Below, piece after piece: positions 7,240 through 15,876 of a stretch of 19,687 bases of DNA; position 1 is the first letter of the stretch; each line of letters begins with the position of its first letter. The DNA is from Rhodospirillales bacterium (GTDB lineage Bacteria; Pseudomonadota; Alphaproteobacteria; Rhodospirillales; JASLLV01): assembly GCA_030754475.1 (NCBI GenBank), contig JASMAE010000120.1:1-19687 (forward strand). The letters run 5' to 3'. The translations under genes were made by a program, and so were the position numbers. The notes below the pieces were generated by a model. The model was not told the DNA's origin, searched no databases, and saw nothing but the letters and a program-made list of their open reading frames with translations.

Positions 7240-9553
7240 GGGAAGCCGTCCGATCCGCGTCCTTCAACGCGCGCGCCATCCGCCGCGCCCTGGAGCGCTC
7301 TTCGTCTTTGCCGTCTTCCGCGGCCGAAGCCGCGTCCGCTTCCTCGGTCCCGAACACGAGCGTCACCTGCGCCCCGCCTTGCGGGCGGTCCTCCAAGACG
7401 ACGTCGCCGAAATGATCTTCCATGATCTTCTTGACGATAGCGAGGCCGAGGCCGGTCCCCTTTTCGCGCGTCGTGACGTAAGGCTCCGTCAGCCGGTCGC
7501 GTTCATGTTCGGGAAGTCCGACGCCGTCGTCTTCGATGACGATCGCGATGCCCGGCGCATCGCTAACGCGCTTGGTCACCACGTCCAGCGCGATTCGGCC
7601 CGACGGTTCACTCGCCCCGTCATCCGACCCCCGAACCGCGACGGATTCGGCCGCGTTCTTGAGTACGTTCGTAAGCGCGCGGCCCACTTGCTGGCGGTCG
7701 CAATACAGCCAAACCGCCTCGCCCGCCGGTTCGAACGCGATCTCGAGAGCGGGATGGCGGCTGCGTTCGAGGAAGACCGCCTGGCGGCAAATCTCAGTCA
7801 GGTTCTCGGGCTTCAGCGTGGCCTGGGGCATGCGTGCGAACGACGAGAACTCGTCGACCATGCGGCCGATCTCCTCCACCTGGCGGATGATGGTCTCGGT
7901 GCACACGGCAAAAGTCTCGGGATCGCTTTTGATCTCGGCTGCGTAGCGGCGCTGGAGCCGTTCGGCCGAAAGCTGGATCGGGGTCAGCGGGTTCTTGATC
8001 TCGTGGGCGATGCGTCGCGCGACGTCCGCCCACGCCGCCTTGCGTTGTGCCGAGAGAAGCTCGGTGATGTCGTCGAAAGTGACCACGTAGCCCACCACCT
8101 CGCCGCCCAGCCGCTCGGCCGCGGCGCTGACCAAAAGCGTGAGTTGACGTTCGCCTCGGGTCAGCTTGAGCTCGCTGCGGTGGACGCGTTCCGGACGCTC
8201 CATCACGGCGCTCAGAAGCGGGACGAGTTCGGGGACCACATCGCCGAGCGCCGAGCCGATCTCCGCATCGAGGCTTTGACCGAGCAACTCCGATGCCCGG
8301 CGATTCGGCAAATGCACACTGCCGCTGCTATCGAGGCCGATGACTCCCGCGGACACGCCCGCCAGCACCGTTTCCGTGAACCGGCGCCGCTCGTCGAGCT
8401 CGCGGTTGGCTTCCGTGAGGCTAAGCCTTTGTGCCTCGAGCTGGCCGGTCATGCGGTTGAATGCTCGCGACAGCACGCCCAGTTCATCGCGGGCCGTCGT
8501 CGCTTCGACCCGTGCGGTCAAGTCGCCGGCGCTCACCCGTTCCGCGGCCCCGATCAGGTTGCTGATCGGGCGCGCGAGCCGGGTCGCGAACGTCAAACCG
8601 GTCCAGACGGCGGCGAGCAGCAGCAACAGCGCGACCACGACGAACACCAAGATGAACGTGATTTGAATTCCTTCCTGGCGCGCCTCAAGGGCCTGATATT
8701 GGGCCACGGCCCTTTCGGTGAGCGCGATATGCTCAAGTACGCGAGCCTCCACCTGCCGGCCGACAAGAAGGAAGGCGTCAACGAATCCCTCCAGCTTGAC
8801 GATCGCGCGGACGCGGTCTTCCTGGTCACTCGCGATCAGCACGACCTCCCTCTCGCGGGCCTGTTCGAGCATCTCCGGGGTCACGAGATCGAATTCGAGC
8901 GAAAGGCTGAACTGGGACCGCGCCAGCACCCGTCCTTGTCCATCGACCACCAGGGCCTCGGGCAGCGAACGCAGGATCGCCTGGGTCGACACAACTTGAT
9001 TGAACCGCTGGCGATCACGCGCCAGCACCGACGTCTGACGGTTCAGATCGTTGGCCATGGCAAGGATCTCGGCGCGGATGTTGCGTTGGTGCTCGAGGAG
9101 ATAGGCGCGTGCTACGGCGCGGGACTCTTCGACCGCGGTCCGCACCCGCTCGTCGAACCACGCCCGAATGCCGAAGTTCAGGAACAGCGCGGCGAACACG
9201 GCGACGACGATGGCCGGCGTCACGGCGACCACGCTGAACAGAAGCACCAATCGGCGGTGCAGCCCCGAGCCGGCCATTCCGCGGCGGCGCTCCACCCAGA
9301 TCGAGGCCACGCGCCACGCCACGACGACGCCCACAACCAGCAGCAAGACGACGTCCAGATAGAGAAGGCCAATAAGGAGCTCGGGATCGAGGCCCAGCGG
9401 CGACGAGCCGCTCATGAGCGCGACGGTCGCCAAACCCGAGATCACCGCGGCGAGCATCAGCGAGACCGCGAGCTTCCGCTTGAGCCCGACCCGACGCGAC
9501 CAAAGCCGCATCCGGGTGATCGCGCTGATGGTCCGGGGGATCGACGCGTTCAT
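7229..9553 (-). CDS. ntrY: Membrane sensor histidine kinase NtrY
   Basis: 774-residue inner-membrane kinase that phosphorylates NtrX. Seen: transmembrane helices at about 28-48, 61-82, 102-126 and 298-320, enclosing an extracytoplasmic region of about 170 residues; HAMP about 321-373; PAS about 390-500; H-box ARRIAHEIKNPLTPI with phospho-acceptor His517; N-box NVLKNAAES; G-boxes EDDGVGLP and GTGLGLAIVKK. The C-terminal 40 residues are charged and low-complexity (EERSRARRMARALKDADR). Start chosen at ATG 9553, because its A overlaps the ntrC stop as ATGA; the frame is open upstream inside ntrC to 9670, but that extension has no membrane or family features. The stop overlaps ntrX. Confidence 0.96.
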   Translation of the reverse strand: MNASIPRTISAITRMRLWSRRVGLKRKLAVSLMLAAVISGLATVALMSGSSPLGLDPELLIGLLYLDVVLLLVVGVVVAWRVASIWVERRRGMAGSGLHRRLVLLFSVVAVTPAIVVAVFAALFLNFGIRAWFDERVRTAVEESRAVARAYLLEHQRNIRAEILAMANDLNRQTSVLARDRQRFNQVVSTQAILRSLPEALVVDGQGRVLARSQFSLSLEFDLVTPEMLEQAREREVVLIASDQEDRVRAIVKLEGFVDAFLLVGRQVEARVLEHIALTERAVAQYQALEARQEGIQITFILVFVVVALLLLLAAVWTGLTFATRLARPISNLIGAAERVSAGDLTARVEATTARDELGVLSRAFNRMTGQLEAQRLSLTEANRELDERRRFTETVLAGVSAGVIGLDSSGSVHLPNRRASELLGQSLDAEIGSALGDVVPELVPLLSAVMERPERVHRSELKLTRGERQLTLLVSAAAERLGGEVVGYVVTFDDITELLSAQRKAAWADVARRIAHEIKNPLTPIQLSAERLQRRYAAEIKSDPETFAVCTETIIRQVEEIGRMVDEFSSFARMPQATLKPENLTEICRQAVFLERSRHPALEIAFEPAGEAVWLYCDRQQVGRALTNVLKNAAESVAVRGSDDGASEPSGRIALDVVTKRVSDAPGIAIVIEDDGVGLPEHERDRLTEPYVTTREKGTGLGLAIVKKIMEDHFGDVVLEDRPQGGAQVTLVFGTEEADAASAAEDGKDEERSRARRMARALKDADRTASHGS

Positions 9554-10986
9554 TTCGCGCCTCGCGCGAGCGAGATTTCCAGATCCCGGATCTTTTTGCG
9601 CAGCGTATTGCGATTGAGCCCGAGCACGCGCGAGGCCTTGATCTGGTTGCCGCGTGTCGCCTCGAGGCACAGAGAGATCAACGGTCGTTCCACCTCGCGG
9701 AGGATCCGCGCGTAAAGCCCTGCGGCGGGCAGGGCCGTGCCGTGGGCGGAAAAATACGCCCGCAGGTGCTGCTCGACCGAATGGGTCAGACCGTTTCCTC
9801 TCGGCTCGGCGTGCGCCGGGAGTTCCGCGAGCGCGGCGTCGATCACCTCACGTCCGATGACGTCCTGAGAGCAAAGCGCCGCGAGTCGCCGCACCAGATT
9901 TTCCAACTCACGCACGTTGCCCGGCCAGCGGTGCTCCTTGAGGCGCTCAATTGCAGAATCGTCGATGGTCTTTCGCGAAAGGCCCTCGGCGGCCGCCCGC
10001 GCCAAGAAGTGGCGGACGAGGTCGGGAAGGTCCTCGGCGCGCTCGCGAAGGGGCGGCACCCGGAGCGGGACCACGTTGAGCCGGAAGAAAAGATCGTCCC
10101 GAAACAGCCCCCGTTCGATCGCGCGCCCGAGGTCGCGGTGGGTGGCGGCGATGATCCGAACATCGACGCGGGTGGGCGCACGCCCGCCAACCGTCGTGTA
10201 CTCGCCGGCCTGTAGGACCCGGAGCAGACGAGTCTGGGCCTCGATGGGCATGTCGCCGATCTCGTCCAGAAACAGCGTGCCGCCGTCCGCTTGTTGGAAC
10301 CGTCCGGCCGCACGCTGCGTCGCGCCTGTGAAGGCGCCCCGTTCATGTCCAAACAGTTCGCTCTCGATGAGTTCGCGCGGAATGGCTGCCATGTTGATGG
10401 CGACGAACGGCTTCCCGCGCCTCTTGCCGAAATCGTGGAGAACGCGCGCGACGAGTTCCTTTCCGGTCCCCGATTCGCCTTCGATGAGAACGGTGAGGTC
10501 GGTATCCACGAGACGCGCCAGCGTTCGGAAAACCGTCTGCATGGCCGTCGAACGGCCGATCAGGATCGTCGGCTCCTCTGCCGTCTCCGCGTCCGGGCCA
10601 ACCTCGGCGGGCGAAATGCGACTCTTGAGGGCGCGCCCGACCACGTTGAGAAGCTCGTCGATGTCGAATGGCTTCGGCAGATACTCGAAGGCGCCCTTCT
10701 CGGCCGCCTTAAGGGCGGTCATCAGCGTGCTGCGGGCGCTGATCGCGATGACGCGAATCTCGGGCCGCGCGGCATGGATTCGCGGGATGAGATCGAGACC
10801 GTTCTCGTCGGGCATAATGACGTCGGTGATGACGAGATCGCCCGCCCCATCGGTGATGCAGCGCCACAGCGCTCCCGCGTCACTCGCCAGCAGGACTTCG
10901 TAGCCAGCCTGTTCGAGCGCCCTGCGGAGCACGGTCCGGACACCGGCGTCGTCGTCGGCGACGATGATGGAAGGTTTCTTGCTCAT
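9550..10986 (-). CDS. ntrC: Nitrogen regulation response regulator NtrC
   Basis: 478-residue sigma-54 activator, partner of NtrB. Seen: receiver with DDD near 11-13, phospho-acceptor Asp55 (LVITDVIMPD) and Lys in YLPKPF; AAA+ domain with Walker A GESGTGKE (170-177), an intact GAFTGA loop (217-222), Walker B GGTLFLDEIG and arginine-finger region FRDDLFFRL; then a Fis-type HTH at the C-terminus (GNQIKASRVLGLNRNTLRKKI). Length fits alphaproteobacterial NtrC. ATG at 10986 overlaps the ntrB stop as ATGA; its own stop overlaps the ntrY ATG in the same way. It would switch on glnA, amtB/glnK and other nitrogen genes under nitrogen limitation. Confidence 0.97.
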   Translation of the reverse strand: MSKKPSIIVADDDAGVRTVLRRALEQAGYEVLLASDAGALWRCITDGAGDLVITDVIMPDENGLDLIPRIHAARPEIRVIAISARSTLMTALKAAEKGAFEYLPKPFDIDELLNVVGRALKSRISPAEVGPDAETAEEPTILIGRSTAMQTVFRTLARLVDTDLTVLIEGESGTGKELVARVLHDFGKRRGKPFVAINMAAIPRELIESELFGHERGAFTGATQRAAGRFQQADGGTLFLDEIGDMPIEAQTRLLRVLQAGEYTTVGGRAPTRVDVRIIAATHRDLGRAIERGLFRDDLFFRLNVVPLRVPPLRERAEDLPDLVRHFLARAAAEGLSRKTIDDSAIERLKEHRWPGNVRELENLVRRLAALCSQDVIGREVIDAALAELPAHAEPRGNGLTHSVEQHLRAYFSAHGTALPAAGLYARILREVERPLISLCLEATRGNQIKASRVLGLNRNTLRKKIRDLEISLARGAK

Positions 10987-12116
10987 CCCGATTCCTGCGG
11001 AACGCTACTCGTCTGGTCACAGACCGGCAACATGACCCGGAAGACCGTCGCGCCCGGCGCGCTGTCGAACTCCATGACGCCGGCGTGATCGTCGACGATT
11101 TTGGCGCACACGGCGAGACCGAGGCCCGTACCGCGCCTTTTCGACGTTACGAACGGCTCGAACAGGCGTGATCGTATCGCATTCGGGATGCCGCCGCCGT
11201 TGTCCTCGACGCTGACCACCAGGGGAAGGCGAACGCTCACTCCCGCGCCCGGGTCCGACAGACGTACCTCGCGCCTGTAAGCGGTCGTGAGAACGATCCG
11301 GCCCCCATCGCGCGGCACCGCCTCGGCCGCGTTCTTCACCAGATTCAGGAATACTTGAACCATCTGGTCCGGATCGCACGGCACCGGAGGCAGGGACGGG
11401 TCGTAATCCTCGACGAAGTGGGCGTGGCGCGCGAATCCCCCGCGCGCCAATCGGTGGACCCGATCCAAGATCTCGTGGATGTTCGCGGCTTGGCGGTCCA
11501 TGGTCCCGGTTTCCGAGAACACCTCCATGCGTTCGACGAGGGCCGTAATGCGATCGGTTTCGTCTCGGATCAGGGTGGTCAGCGGTCGGTCCTCGGCTGT
11601 GGCGCCGGCCTCGAGGAGCTGGGCCGCCCCGCGAATTCCCGAAAGCGGGTTTTTCACCTCGTGGGCGAGCATGGCCGCCATGGCGGTCACCGAGCGCGCG
11701 GCTCCGCTTTGCAGGCGCTGGTGTTCGATGGTCCCGGCGAGATGGCGCTCATGAATAGCCAGCACGACAGATTGCGGCGCTTCGGCGATCGGCGCGGCGT
11801 GTGCGTCTACCGTTCGCCGTCCGATCCTGGGGCATTCCAGCACGATTCCGTAGGCCGAGACCGCGGCGCCGCTCTCGCAGGCCTGCCGCGACAAGGCGGA
11901 CAACGGACCGCCGGTGCCGGCGAGATCTTCGAAGGCGCGGCCTTCCAGATACGCCGCGCTGCCTTGGAAGAACTGCTCGCCCTCGGCATTGAGGTAAGCG
12001 ACCGCGCCGTCGGCCCCGATAACCAGGACGACCGACGGGATCGCGTTCAAGACGGCTTCCGCGCTCGCGCGCTCAATCGCCGCTCGGTCCCGAAAGGCGA
12101 CGGAGGTATTTGCCAT
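10983..12116 (-). CDS. ntrB: Nitrogen regulation sensor kinase/phosphatase NtrB
   Basis: 377-residue cytoplasmic histidine kinase that sets the phosphorylation state of NtrC under PII control. Seen: N-terminal PAS domain (about 18-130, with VLVIGADGAVAYLNAEGEQFF), no transmembrane segment, H-box MLAHEVKNPLSGI with phospho-acceptor His152, N-box NLVKNAAEA, and G-boxes EDNGGGIP and GTGLGLAVCAKI. Start is ATG 12116 (TGATG overlap with the dusB stop) or the adjacent GTG at 12119 (GTGA overlap); the product differs by one residue. No membrane helix distinguishes it from NtrY. Confidence 0.97.
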   Translation of the reverse strand: MANTSVAFRDRAAIERASAEAVLNAIPSVVLVIGADGAVAYLNAEGEQFFQGSAAYLEGRAFEDLAGTGGPLSALSRQACESGAAVSAYGIVLECPRIGRRTVDAHAAPIAEAPQSVVLAIHERHLAGTIEHQRLQSGAARSVTAMAAMLAHEVKNPLSGIRGAAQLLEAGATAEDRPLTTLIRDETDRITALVERMEVFSETGTMDRQAANIHEILDRVHRLARGGFARHAHFVEDYDPSLPPVPCDPDQMVQVFLNLVKNAAEAVPRDGGRIVLTTAYRREVRLSDPGAGVSVRLPLVVSVEDNGGGIPNAIRSRLFEPFVTSKRRGTGLGLAVCAKIVDDHAGVMEFDSAPGATVFRVMLPVCDQTSSVPQESG

Positions 12117-13108
12117 CACGCCGCAAGTCGTTCGATCGCGGGGTCATAGAAAGCGCGCAGAAGCTCGCGCACCGCGTTCGGATCGGCGGTCCGATTGACG
12201 CGGCTTCGGAACTCGGCGGCCCCGGGCAGCCCCTTGCTGTACCATCCCAGGTGCTTTCGGGCGATGCGCACGCCGCGATCGGTTCCGTGGTGGACCAGCA
12301 TGGATTCAAAATGCTCGAGCACGAGCGCAAGCTGGTCTTCGAGCGGCGGCGGTTGTGGCGTTCGGCCCGTCTTCAATGCCTGAATCACGTGACCAAGCAG
12401 CCACGGCCGGCCGCAGGCCGCTCGTCCGATCATCACCCCGTCGGCGCCAGAGACATCGAGCAGCGCCCGCGCATCCTCCGGCCCCGACACGTCGCCGTTG
12501 CCGATCACCGGGATCCGGACCGCCTGCTTCACTTTGCGAATGAACGCCCAGTCGGCTCGGCCCCGATAAAACTGGCATCGCGTCCGCCCGTGCACCGTGA
12601 TCATCTTGATCCCGCACGATTCGGCGACGCGCGCAAGCTCGGGCGCATTGCGCGAACCGTCGTCCCATCCCGTGCGCATCTTGAGGGTGACGGGCAATGC
12701 AACCGCGCGAACCGCGGCCTCCAAGATCTTTGCGGCCTGCCCAACATCGCGCATGAGTGCCGATCCGGCGTGTTGTCCGTTGGTTACCTTTTTCACCGGG
12801 CAACCCATGTTGATGTCGATAATGTCGGCGCCGCGGTCCTCGTTCATCTTGGCGGCTTGGGCGACCAACGCCGGATCGCAACCGGCGAGCTGGACGGCGA
12901 TGGGTCGCTCGCCGGCGCACTTCGACGCCATCTTCATGGTCTTGTGGTTGGCATGGACCATCGCCGCGCTTGCGATCATTTCCGAGACCACCAGCCCGGC
13001 GCCCCCGCGCTTTACCAAAAGGCGAAAGGGCAGATCCGTGACCCCCGACATGGGCGCCAGAATGACCGGATCAGCGAGCGTTACCGGGCCGATTTGGATG
13101 GGTTTCAT
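12116..13108 (-). CDS. dusB: tRNA-dihydrouridine synthase DusB (NifR3)
   Basis: 330-residue flavoenzyme that reduces uridine to dihydrouridine in tRNA. Seen: N-terminal LADPVILAPMSGVTDLPFR (FMN/TIM-barrel start), SEMIASAAM, INMGCPVKKV with the catalytic Cys103, ALMRD, TLKMRTGWDD, TVHGRTRCQFYRG and IGNGDVSGPEDA, VMIGRAACGRPWL. All signature blocks are present and in order. ATG start at 13108; a TTG at 13144 would add 12 basic residues (NKWAARTKAR) that do not belong to the family. It is the first gene of the dusB-ntrBC-ntrYX run, the classic nifR3-ntrB-ntrC arrangement of alphaproteobacteria. A candidate promoter lies just upstream. Confidence 0.97.
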   Translation of the reverse strand: MKPIQIGPVTLADPVILAPMSGVTDLPFRLLVKRGGAGLVVSEMIASAAMVHANHKTMKMASKCAGERPIAVQLAGCDPALVAQAAKMNEDRGADIIDINMGCPVKKVTNGQHAGSALMRDVGQAAKILEAAVRAVALPVTLKMRTGWDDGSRNAPELARVAESCGIKMITVHGRTRCQFYRGRADWAFIRKVKQAVRIPVIGNGDVSGPEDARALLDVSGADGVMIGRAACGRPWLLGHVIQALKTGRTPQPPPLEDQLALVLEHFESMLVHHGTDRGVRIARKHLGWYSKGLPGAAEFRSRVNRTADPNAVRELLRAFYDPAIERLAA

Positions 13109-13133
13109 GCGTGCCTTCGTACGCGCTGCCCAT

Positions 13134-13161
13134 TTATTAGGCAAGCGGTCTTCGAAATCAA
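13134..13161 (-). promoter_or_regulatory. Candidate sigma-70-type promoter for dusB-ntr operon
   Basis: On the minus strand, TTGATT (13161-13156), a 16-base spacer and TAATAA (13139-13134) lie about 26 bases before the dusB ATG, in an AT-richer patch of the 95-base gap after the CcsA-like gene. It matches the house-keeping consensus reasonably. No NtrC-type or sigma-54 element is seen next to it. Confidence 0.45.
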
Positions 13162-13203
13162 TGGGATCGCTCGGCGCGGCGGCCCGATTCGTCTGTGGTC
13201 GCG

Positions 13204-14004
13204 TTAGCCGATCAATACCTGGGTTACGAATTTCACCCCCGGATAGCCAAGCGTGATCAGAAGGTATGCGAGAAGCACCATGCGTGCCGCCCCGCGCCCG
13301 CGCACGCCGGATCGGAAATGGGCGATCAAGAGCCCGCCGATCACCACAAAACCGGAGACGGTCAAGACGGTCTTGTGGTCGAACGCCAGAAACGCGCCGG
13401 ATTCGAGGTATAGAGCCGCCGTGCCGGTCATGAGTCCCAGCGCAAGCACGATCTCTGCGAAGACGAGCAGCCCGACCACCAGCCGCTCGCAGTCCGCGAC
13501 CGAGGGCAAGCGCCGGCTCAATGTCGTCGGGCGCTTCGTCTTGAGCGCGCGTTCCTGAAAGAAGGCCGCCAGCGCCGCGATCGCGGCGATCGTCACCAGC
13601 GCGTAAGTCACGACCGAGGTGGCGATATGGACGTCAACCCAGGCTCCCAGCGACGCGAGATCGAATGCCTGCTGCGGCGCCTGCCGCCAGATCGAGGCGA
13701 GAATGGCGTAGGCAACCATGTAGGGCGCGAGTAGCGGCATCAAGCGCCACGCCTCGCGGTTGATCACGACAAGGGCCGCGAACAAGACCATGGTCGCCGC
13801 CACCGTGACCCAAAGGGCGGTCGACAGCCCGGTCCCCCAACCCCCCGAAGTCTGCGACACCACCCAGGCCAGCGGACCGGCGACGGCCACGGCGAGCACG
13901 GCGAAAAAAGCGATGTCGCGCGACGGCTCGCGGCGCCAGCCGATCACGGCGGCGGGTACCAGCGCAATCAAGGCGGCGAGCGCGAAGAACGCGTTTGGGT
14001 CCAT
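13204..14004 (-). CDS. CcsA/YpjD-like inner-membrane protein
   Basis: 266-residue multi-pass membrane protein of the cytochrome c assembly (CcsA/YpjD/HemX-like) family. Seen: about eight hydrophobic segments starting at residue 3 (FFALAALIALVPAAVIGW), the histidine-containing helix WVDVHIATSVVTYAL, and a second conserved histidine in FDHKTVLT before the last helices; these are the usual heme-ligand positions of the family. The WWD-type tryptophan-rich loop of the large CcmC/CcmF/CcsA proteins is not seen, so a YpjD-like role rather than cytochrome c heme delivery is likely. ATG at 14004 with AGGAG six bases upstream; an adjacent GTG at 14007 is less well spaced. It precedes dusB by 95 bases and is at the head of the minus-strand gene run. 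Confidence 0.8.
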   Translation of the reverse strand: MDPNAFFALAALIALVPAAVIGWRREPSRDIAFFAVLAVAVAGPLAWVVSQTSGGWGTGLSTALWVTVAATMVLFAALVVINREAWRLMPLLAPYMVAYAILASIWRQAPQQAFDLASLGAWVDVHIATSVVTYALVTIAAIAALAAFFQERALKTKRPTTLSRRLPSVADCERLVVGLLVFAEIVLALGLMTGTAALYLESGAFLAFDHKTVLTVSGFVVIGGLLIAHFRSGVRGRGAARMVLLAYLLITLGYPGVKFVTQVLIG

Positions 14005-14016
14005 CACGGACTCCTA

Positions 14017-14076
14017 GAGCGGATCGCGTTTGATTGGAACAGCGATGCGGTTCCAATCAAACGCGTGAATCCGCTC
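14017..14076. repeat. Large palindromic repeat with 24-bp stem
   Basis: Left arm 14017-14040 (begins gagcggatcgcgtttgattg) pairs perfectly with right arm 14050-14076, apart from a 3-base bulge (tga, right arm). The loop is nine bases. The arm sequence resembles interspersed palindromic elements common in alphaproteobacterial genomes; that family link is from memory. No T-run follows on either strand, so it is not a classical terminator. Confidence 0.85.
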
Positions 14077-14089
14077 GACGTCGAAAGTG

Positions 14090-14154
14090 TAGACCAGATT
14101 CACGCGGTCGGTGGATCGCGACTATGCGAGTCCGACCGATCGCGATCTGGTCTA
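14090..14154. repeat. Second interrupted hairpin
   Basis: Outer arms tagaccagat / atctggtcta (14090-14099, 14145-14154), an internal loop, then inner arms cggtcgg / ccgaccg (14105-14111, 14132-14138) and a short TCGC/GCGA pairing near the tip. It shares the module gattcacgcg with the first hairpin and follows it by 13 bases, so the two are probably parts of one composite element or two related insertions. Confidence 0.75.
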
Positions 14155-14335
14155 AGGACGGGATGCCCGTCCCCATCCTCAAAGCGTAGCCGACAAAGAC
14201 ACGGGATCGGACGGCTTCAGCACCATCGCGCCCCGGCGCCGTCTTGGCAACCCCTTCGCCCTTGGCAACGGATTGCGGGCGTTCTAGCCTCATTCGTCGG
14301 CGCCGGAGCCCGGCATCCGAAGGGGAGAACGCGAA

Positions 14336-15502
14336 GTGGGCGGTTGCCTTTCGCTGGTGGTGGCAGCGGGACGCGGAGAACGATTCGGCGGCCAGGTGCC
14401 GAAACAGTACCGGTTGCTGGCGGGCCAACCGGTGTTGCGGCGCTCGCTCGCCGCGTTCCTTGGCCACGAAGGCGTCGATTTGGTGCGCGCCGTGATCGGC
14501 GCGGATCATCGTAAACTCTACGACGAAGCCGCGGCCGACCTTCCCCTCCTCGAGCCGGTGGTGGGTGGCGCGACACGCCAGGAATCCGTGTTGCTGGGCC
14601 TCGAAAGCGTGGCCGACGCGGAACCCGATTTCGTTCTGATCCACGACGCGGCGCGCCCGTTGGTCGACCGGGCCACGATCACGCGCACGCTCGGCGCGCT
14701 CCAACGCGTACCGGGCGCGGTGGCGGCGGTGCCCGTCAGCGACACCCTCAAGCGCGCGGGCCCCGAGGCGCCGGGCGGCGGCACGATGATCGCGGCGACG
14801 GTCTTGCGGGACGGGTTGTGGCGCGCGCAGACCCCGCAAGGCTTCCGGTTCCCCGACATCCTGGCCGCCCACCGCCGGTTTGCGGGCGCCGATTTCACGG
14901 ACGACGCCGCCGTCTTCGAACGCGCCGGCTTCGCCGTCGCGCTGGTTCCAGGCTACGAGGAGAACATCAAGGTGACCACCGAGGACGATCTCAGCCGCGC
15001 CGAAAGGATCATCGTCCAGGGCGAAGTCCGAACCGGCTTCGGCTTCGACGTCCACCGCTTCGGAGCCGGCGACCGGGTCATGTTGTGCGGCGTCGCGATC
15101 CCCTTCGGTCGCGCGCTCGAGGGGCATTCTGACGCCGACGTCGGACTGCACGCTTTGACCGATGCCTTGCTCGGCGCCGTCGGCGCCGGCGACATCGGCG
15201 CCCATTTTTCACCCGACGATCCGCGCTGGCGGGACGCGCCGTCAGAGATGTTCCTGCGCGAAGCCGCGACCCGCGTCGCACGCGCGGGCGGAACCGTCAC
15301 CAACGTTGATCTCACCCTCATCTGCGAGCGGCCCCGGATCGCGGAACACCGTGACGCCATGGTCGCGAACGTCGCCCGCATCCTGGGGATCGCGCCGGAT
15401 CGGGTCAGCATCAAGGGCACGACGACCGAGAGGCTTGGTTTCACGGGCCGCGAGGAGGGAATCGCCGCTCAGGCGGTCGCGACGGTGCGGATCGCAGTCT
15501 GA
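14336..15502 (+). CDS. ispDF: Bifunctional IspD/IspF isoprenoid enzyme
   Basis: 388-residue fusion of 2-C-methyl-D-erythritol 4-phosphate cytidylyltransferase (IspD, about 1-228) and 2-C-methyl-D-erythritol 2,4-cyclodiphosphate synthase (IspF, about 229-388) of the MEP pathway. Seen in IspD: VVAAGRGERFGG with VPKQY (Lys23), IHDAARPLV, and NIKVTTEDDL (Lys212). Seen in IspF: TGFGFDVHRF with zinc ligands Asp238 and His240, EGHSDADVGLHALTDALLGA with zinc ligand His272, SIKGTTTERLGFTGREEG at the C-terminus. Both active sites are complete. Start is GTG 14336 with AGGGGAGA 8-15 bases upstream; no in-frame ATG precedes it. The fused form is typical of alpha- and epsilonproteobacteria. Confidence 0.96.
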   Translation: MGGCLSLVVAAGRGERFGGQVPKQYRLLAGQPVLRRSLAAFLGHEGVDLVRAVIGADHRKLYDEAAADLPLLEPVVGGATRQESVLLGLESVADAEPDFVLIHDAARPLVDRATITRTLGALQRVPGAVAAVPVSDTLKRAGPEAPGGGTMIAATVLRDGLWRAQTPQGFRFPDILAAHRRFAGADFTDDAAVFERAGFAVALVPGYEENIKVTTEDDLSRAERIIVQGEVRTGFGFDVHRFGAGDRVMLCGVAIPFGRALEGHSDADVGLHALTDALLGAVGAGDIGAHFSPDDPRWRDAPSEMFLREAATRVARAGGTVTNVDLTLICERPRIAEHRDAMVANVARILGIAPDRVSIKGTTTERLGFTGREEGIAAQAVATVRIAV

Positions 15503-15561
15503 TCGAAAGATCCGGAAGTTGGCCCCGAATTTGAGCCAATAAATGGCGTAAATATAGTCTT

Positions 15562-15876
15562 TTAGCTTGTTTCTTTGACAATCCAGTCTAAGTATTCCGC
15601 GTTGCCGCCGACGATGGGCAGGGCGACCACGCAGGGGCAATCATAGCTGTGCAATGCCTTGACCCGCTCGACAAGGGCGTCGACCAGGTCTGCGCGTGTC
15701 TTGAGGACGACGATCGCCTCCGCATCCTCGCGGACTTCGCCCTGCCAGCGGTAGACCGACGTTGCGCCGGCAAGCACGTTCGCGCATGCCGCGAGTCGGG
15801 CCTCGACGAGTTCGCGGCCGATGGCGATTCCCTCGTCGCGCGAGCCGGTCGTGACGTAGATCGTGCGTGCGGACAT
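15562..15876 (-). CDS. cutA: Divalent cation tolerance protein CutA
   Basis: 104-residue trimeric CutA1-type protein. Seen: N-terminal TIYVTTGSRDEGIAIGRELV, the block ARLAACANVL, then SVYRWQGEV, VLKTRADLV and HSYDCPCVVALPI, with NAEYLDWIVKET at the end; these follow CutA1 order and length. The family is linked to copper and divalent-metal tolerance, but its molecular action is not settled. ATG at 15876 with AGGAGGGG 6-13 bases upstream. It converges on ispDF with a 59-base gap that contains only a weak TTGGC/GCCAA pairing and an AT-rich stretch. Confidence 0.95.
   Translation of the reverse strand: MSARTIYVTTGSRDEGIAIGRELVEARLAACANVLAGATSVYRWQGEVREDAEAIVVLKTRADLVDALVERVKALHSYDCPCVVALPIVGGNAEYLDWIVKETS

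Larger units (their letters stand above)
14005..14335. other. Divergent intergenic region between CcsA-like gene and ispDF
   Basis: 331 bases without a gene. It holds the AGGAG of the minus-strand gene, two large hairpins (14017-14076 and 14090-14154), a direct repeat of cttggcaac (14243-14251 and 14261-14269), and the ispDF ribosome binding site. A weak TTGGCA-17-TAGCCT pair (14262-14290) could be the ispDF promoter. Confidence 0.7.

Noticed and set aside
7118..9715. Long plus-strand open frame (865 codons) opposite ntrY
   Set aside because: It is antisense to a complete, domain-rich kinase; its translation is Arg/His/Asp-rich without any motif, as expected from GC-rich third positions on the other strand.
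14262..14278. Sigma-54 promoter TTGGCAACGGATTGCG before ispDF
   Set aside because: The GG and GC dinucleotides are nine bases apart instead of the required ten, so it does not fit a -24/-12 element; ispDF is also not a usual target.
15519..15539. TTGGC/GCCAA pairing after ispDF as a terminator
   Set aside because: Stem of only five pairs with an 11-base loop and no T-run; too weak to call.
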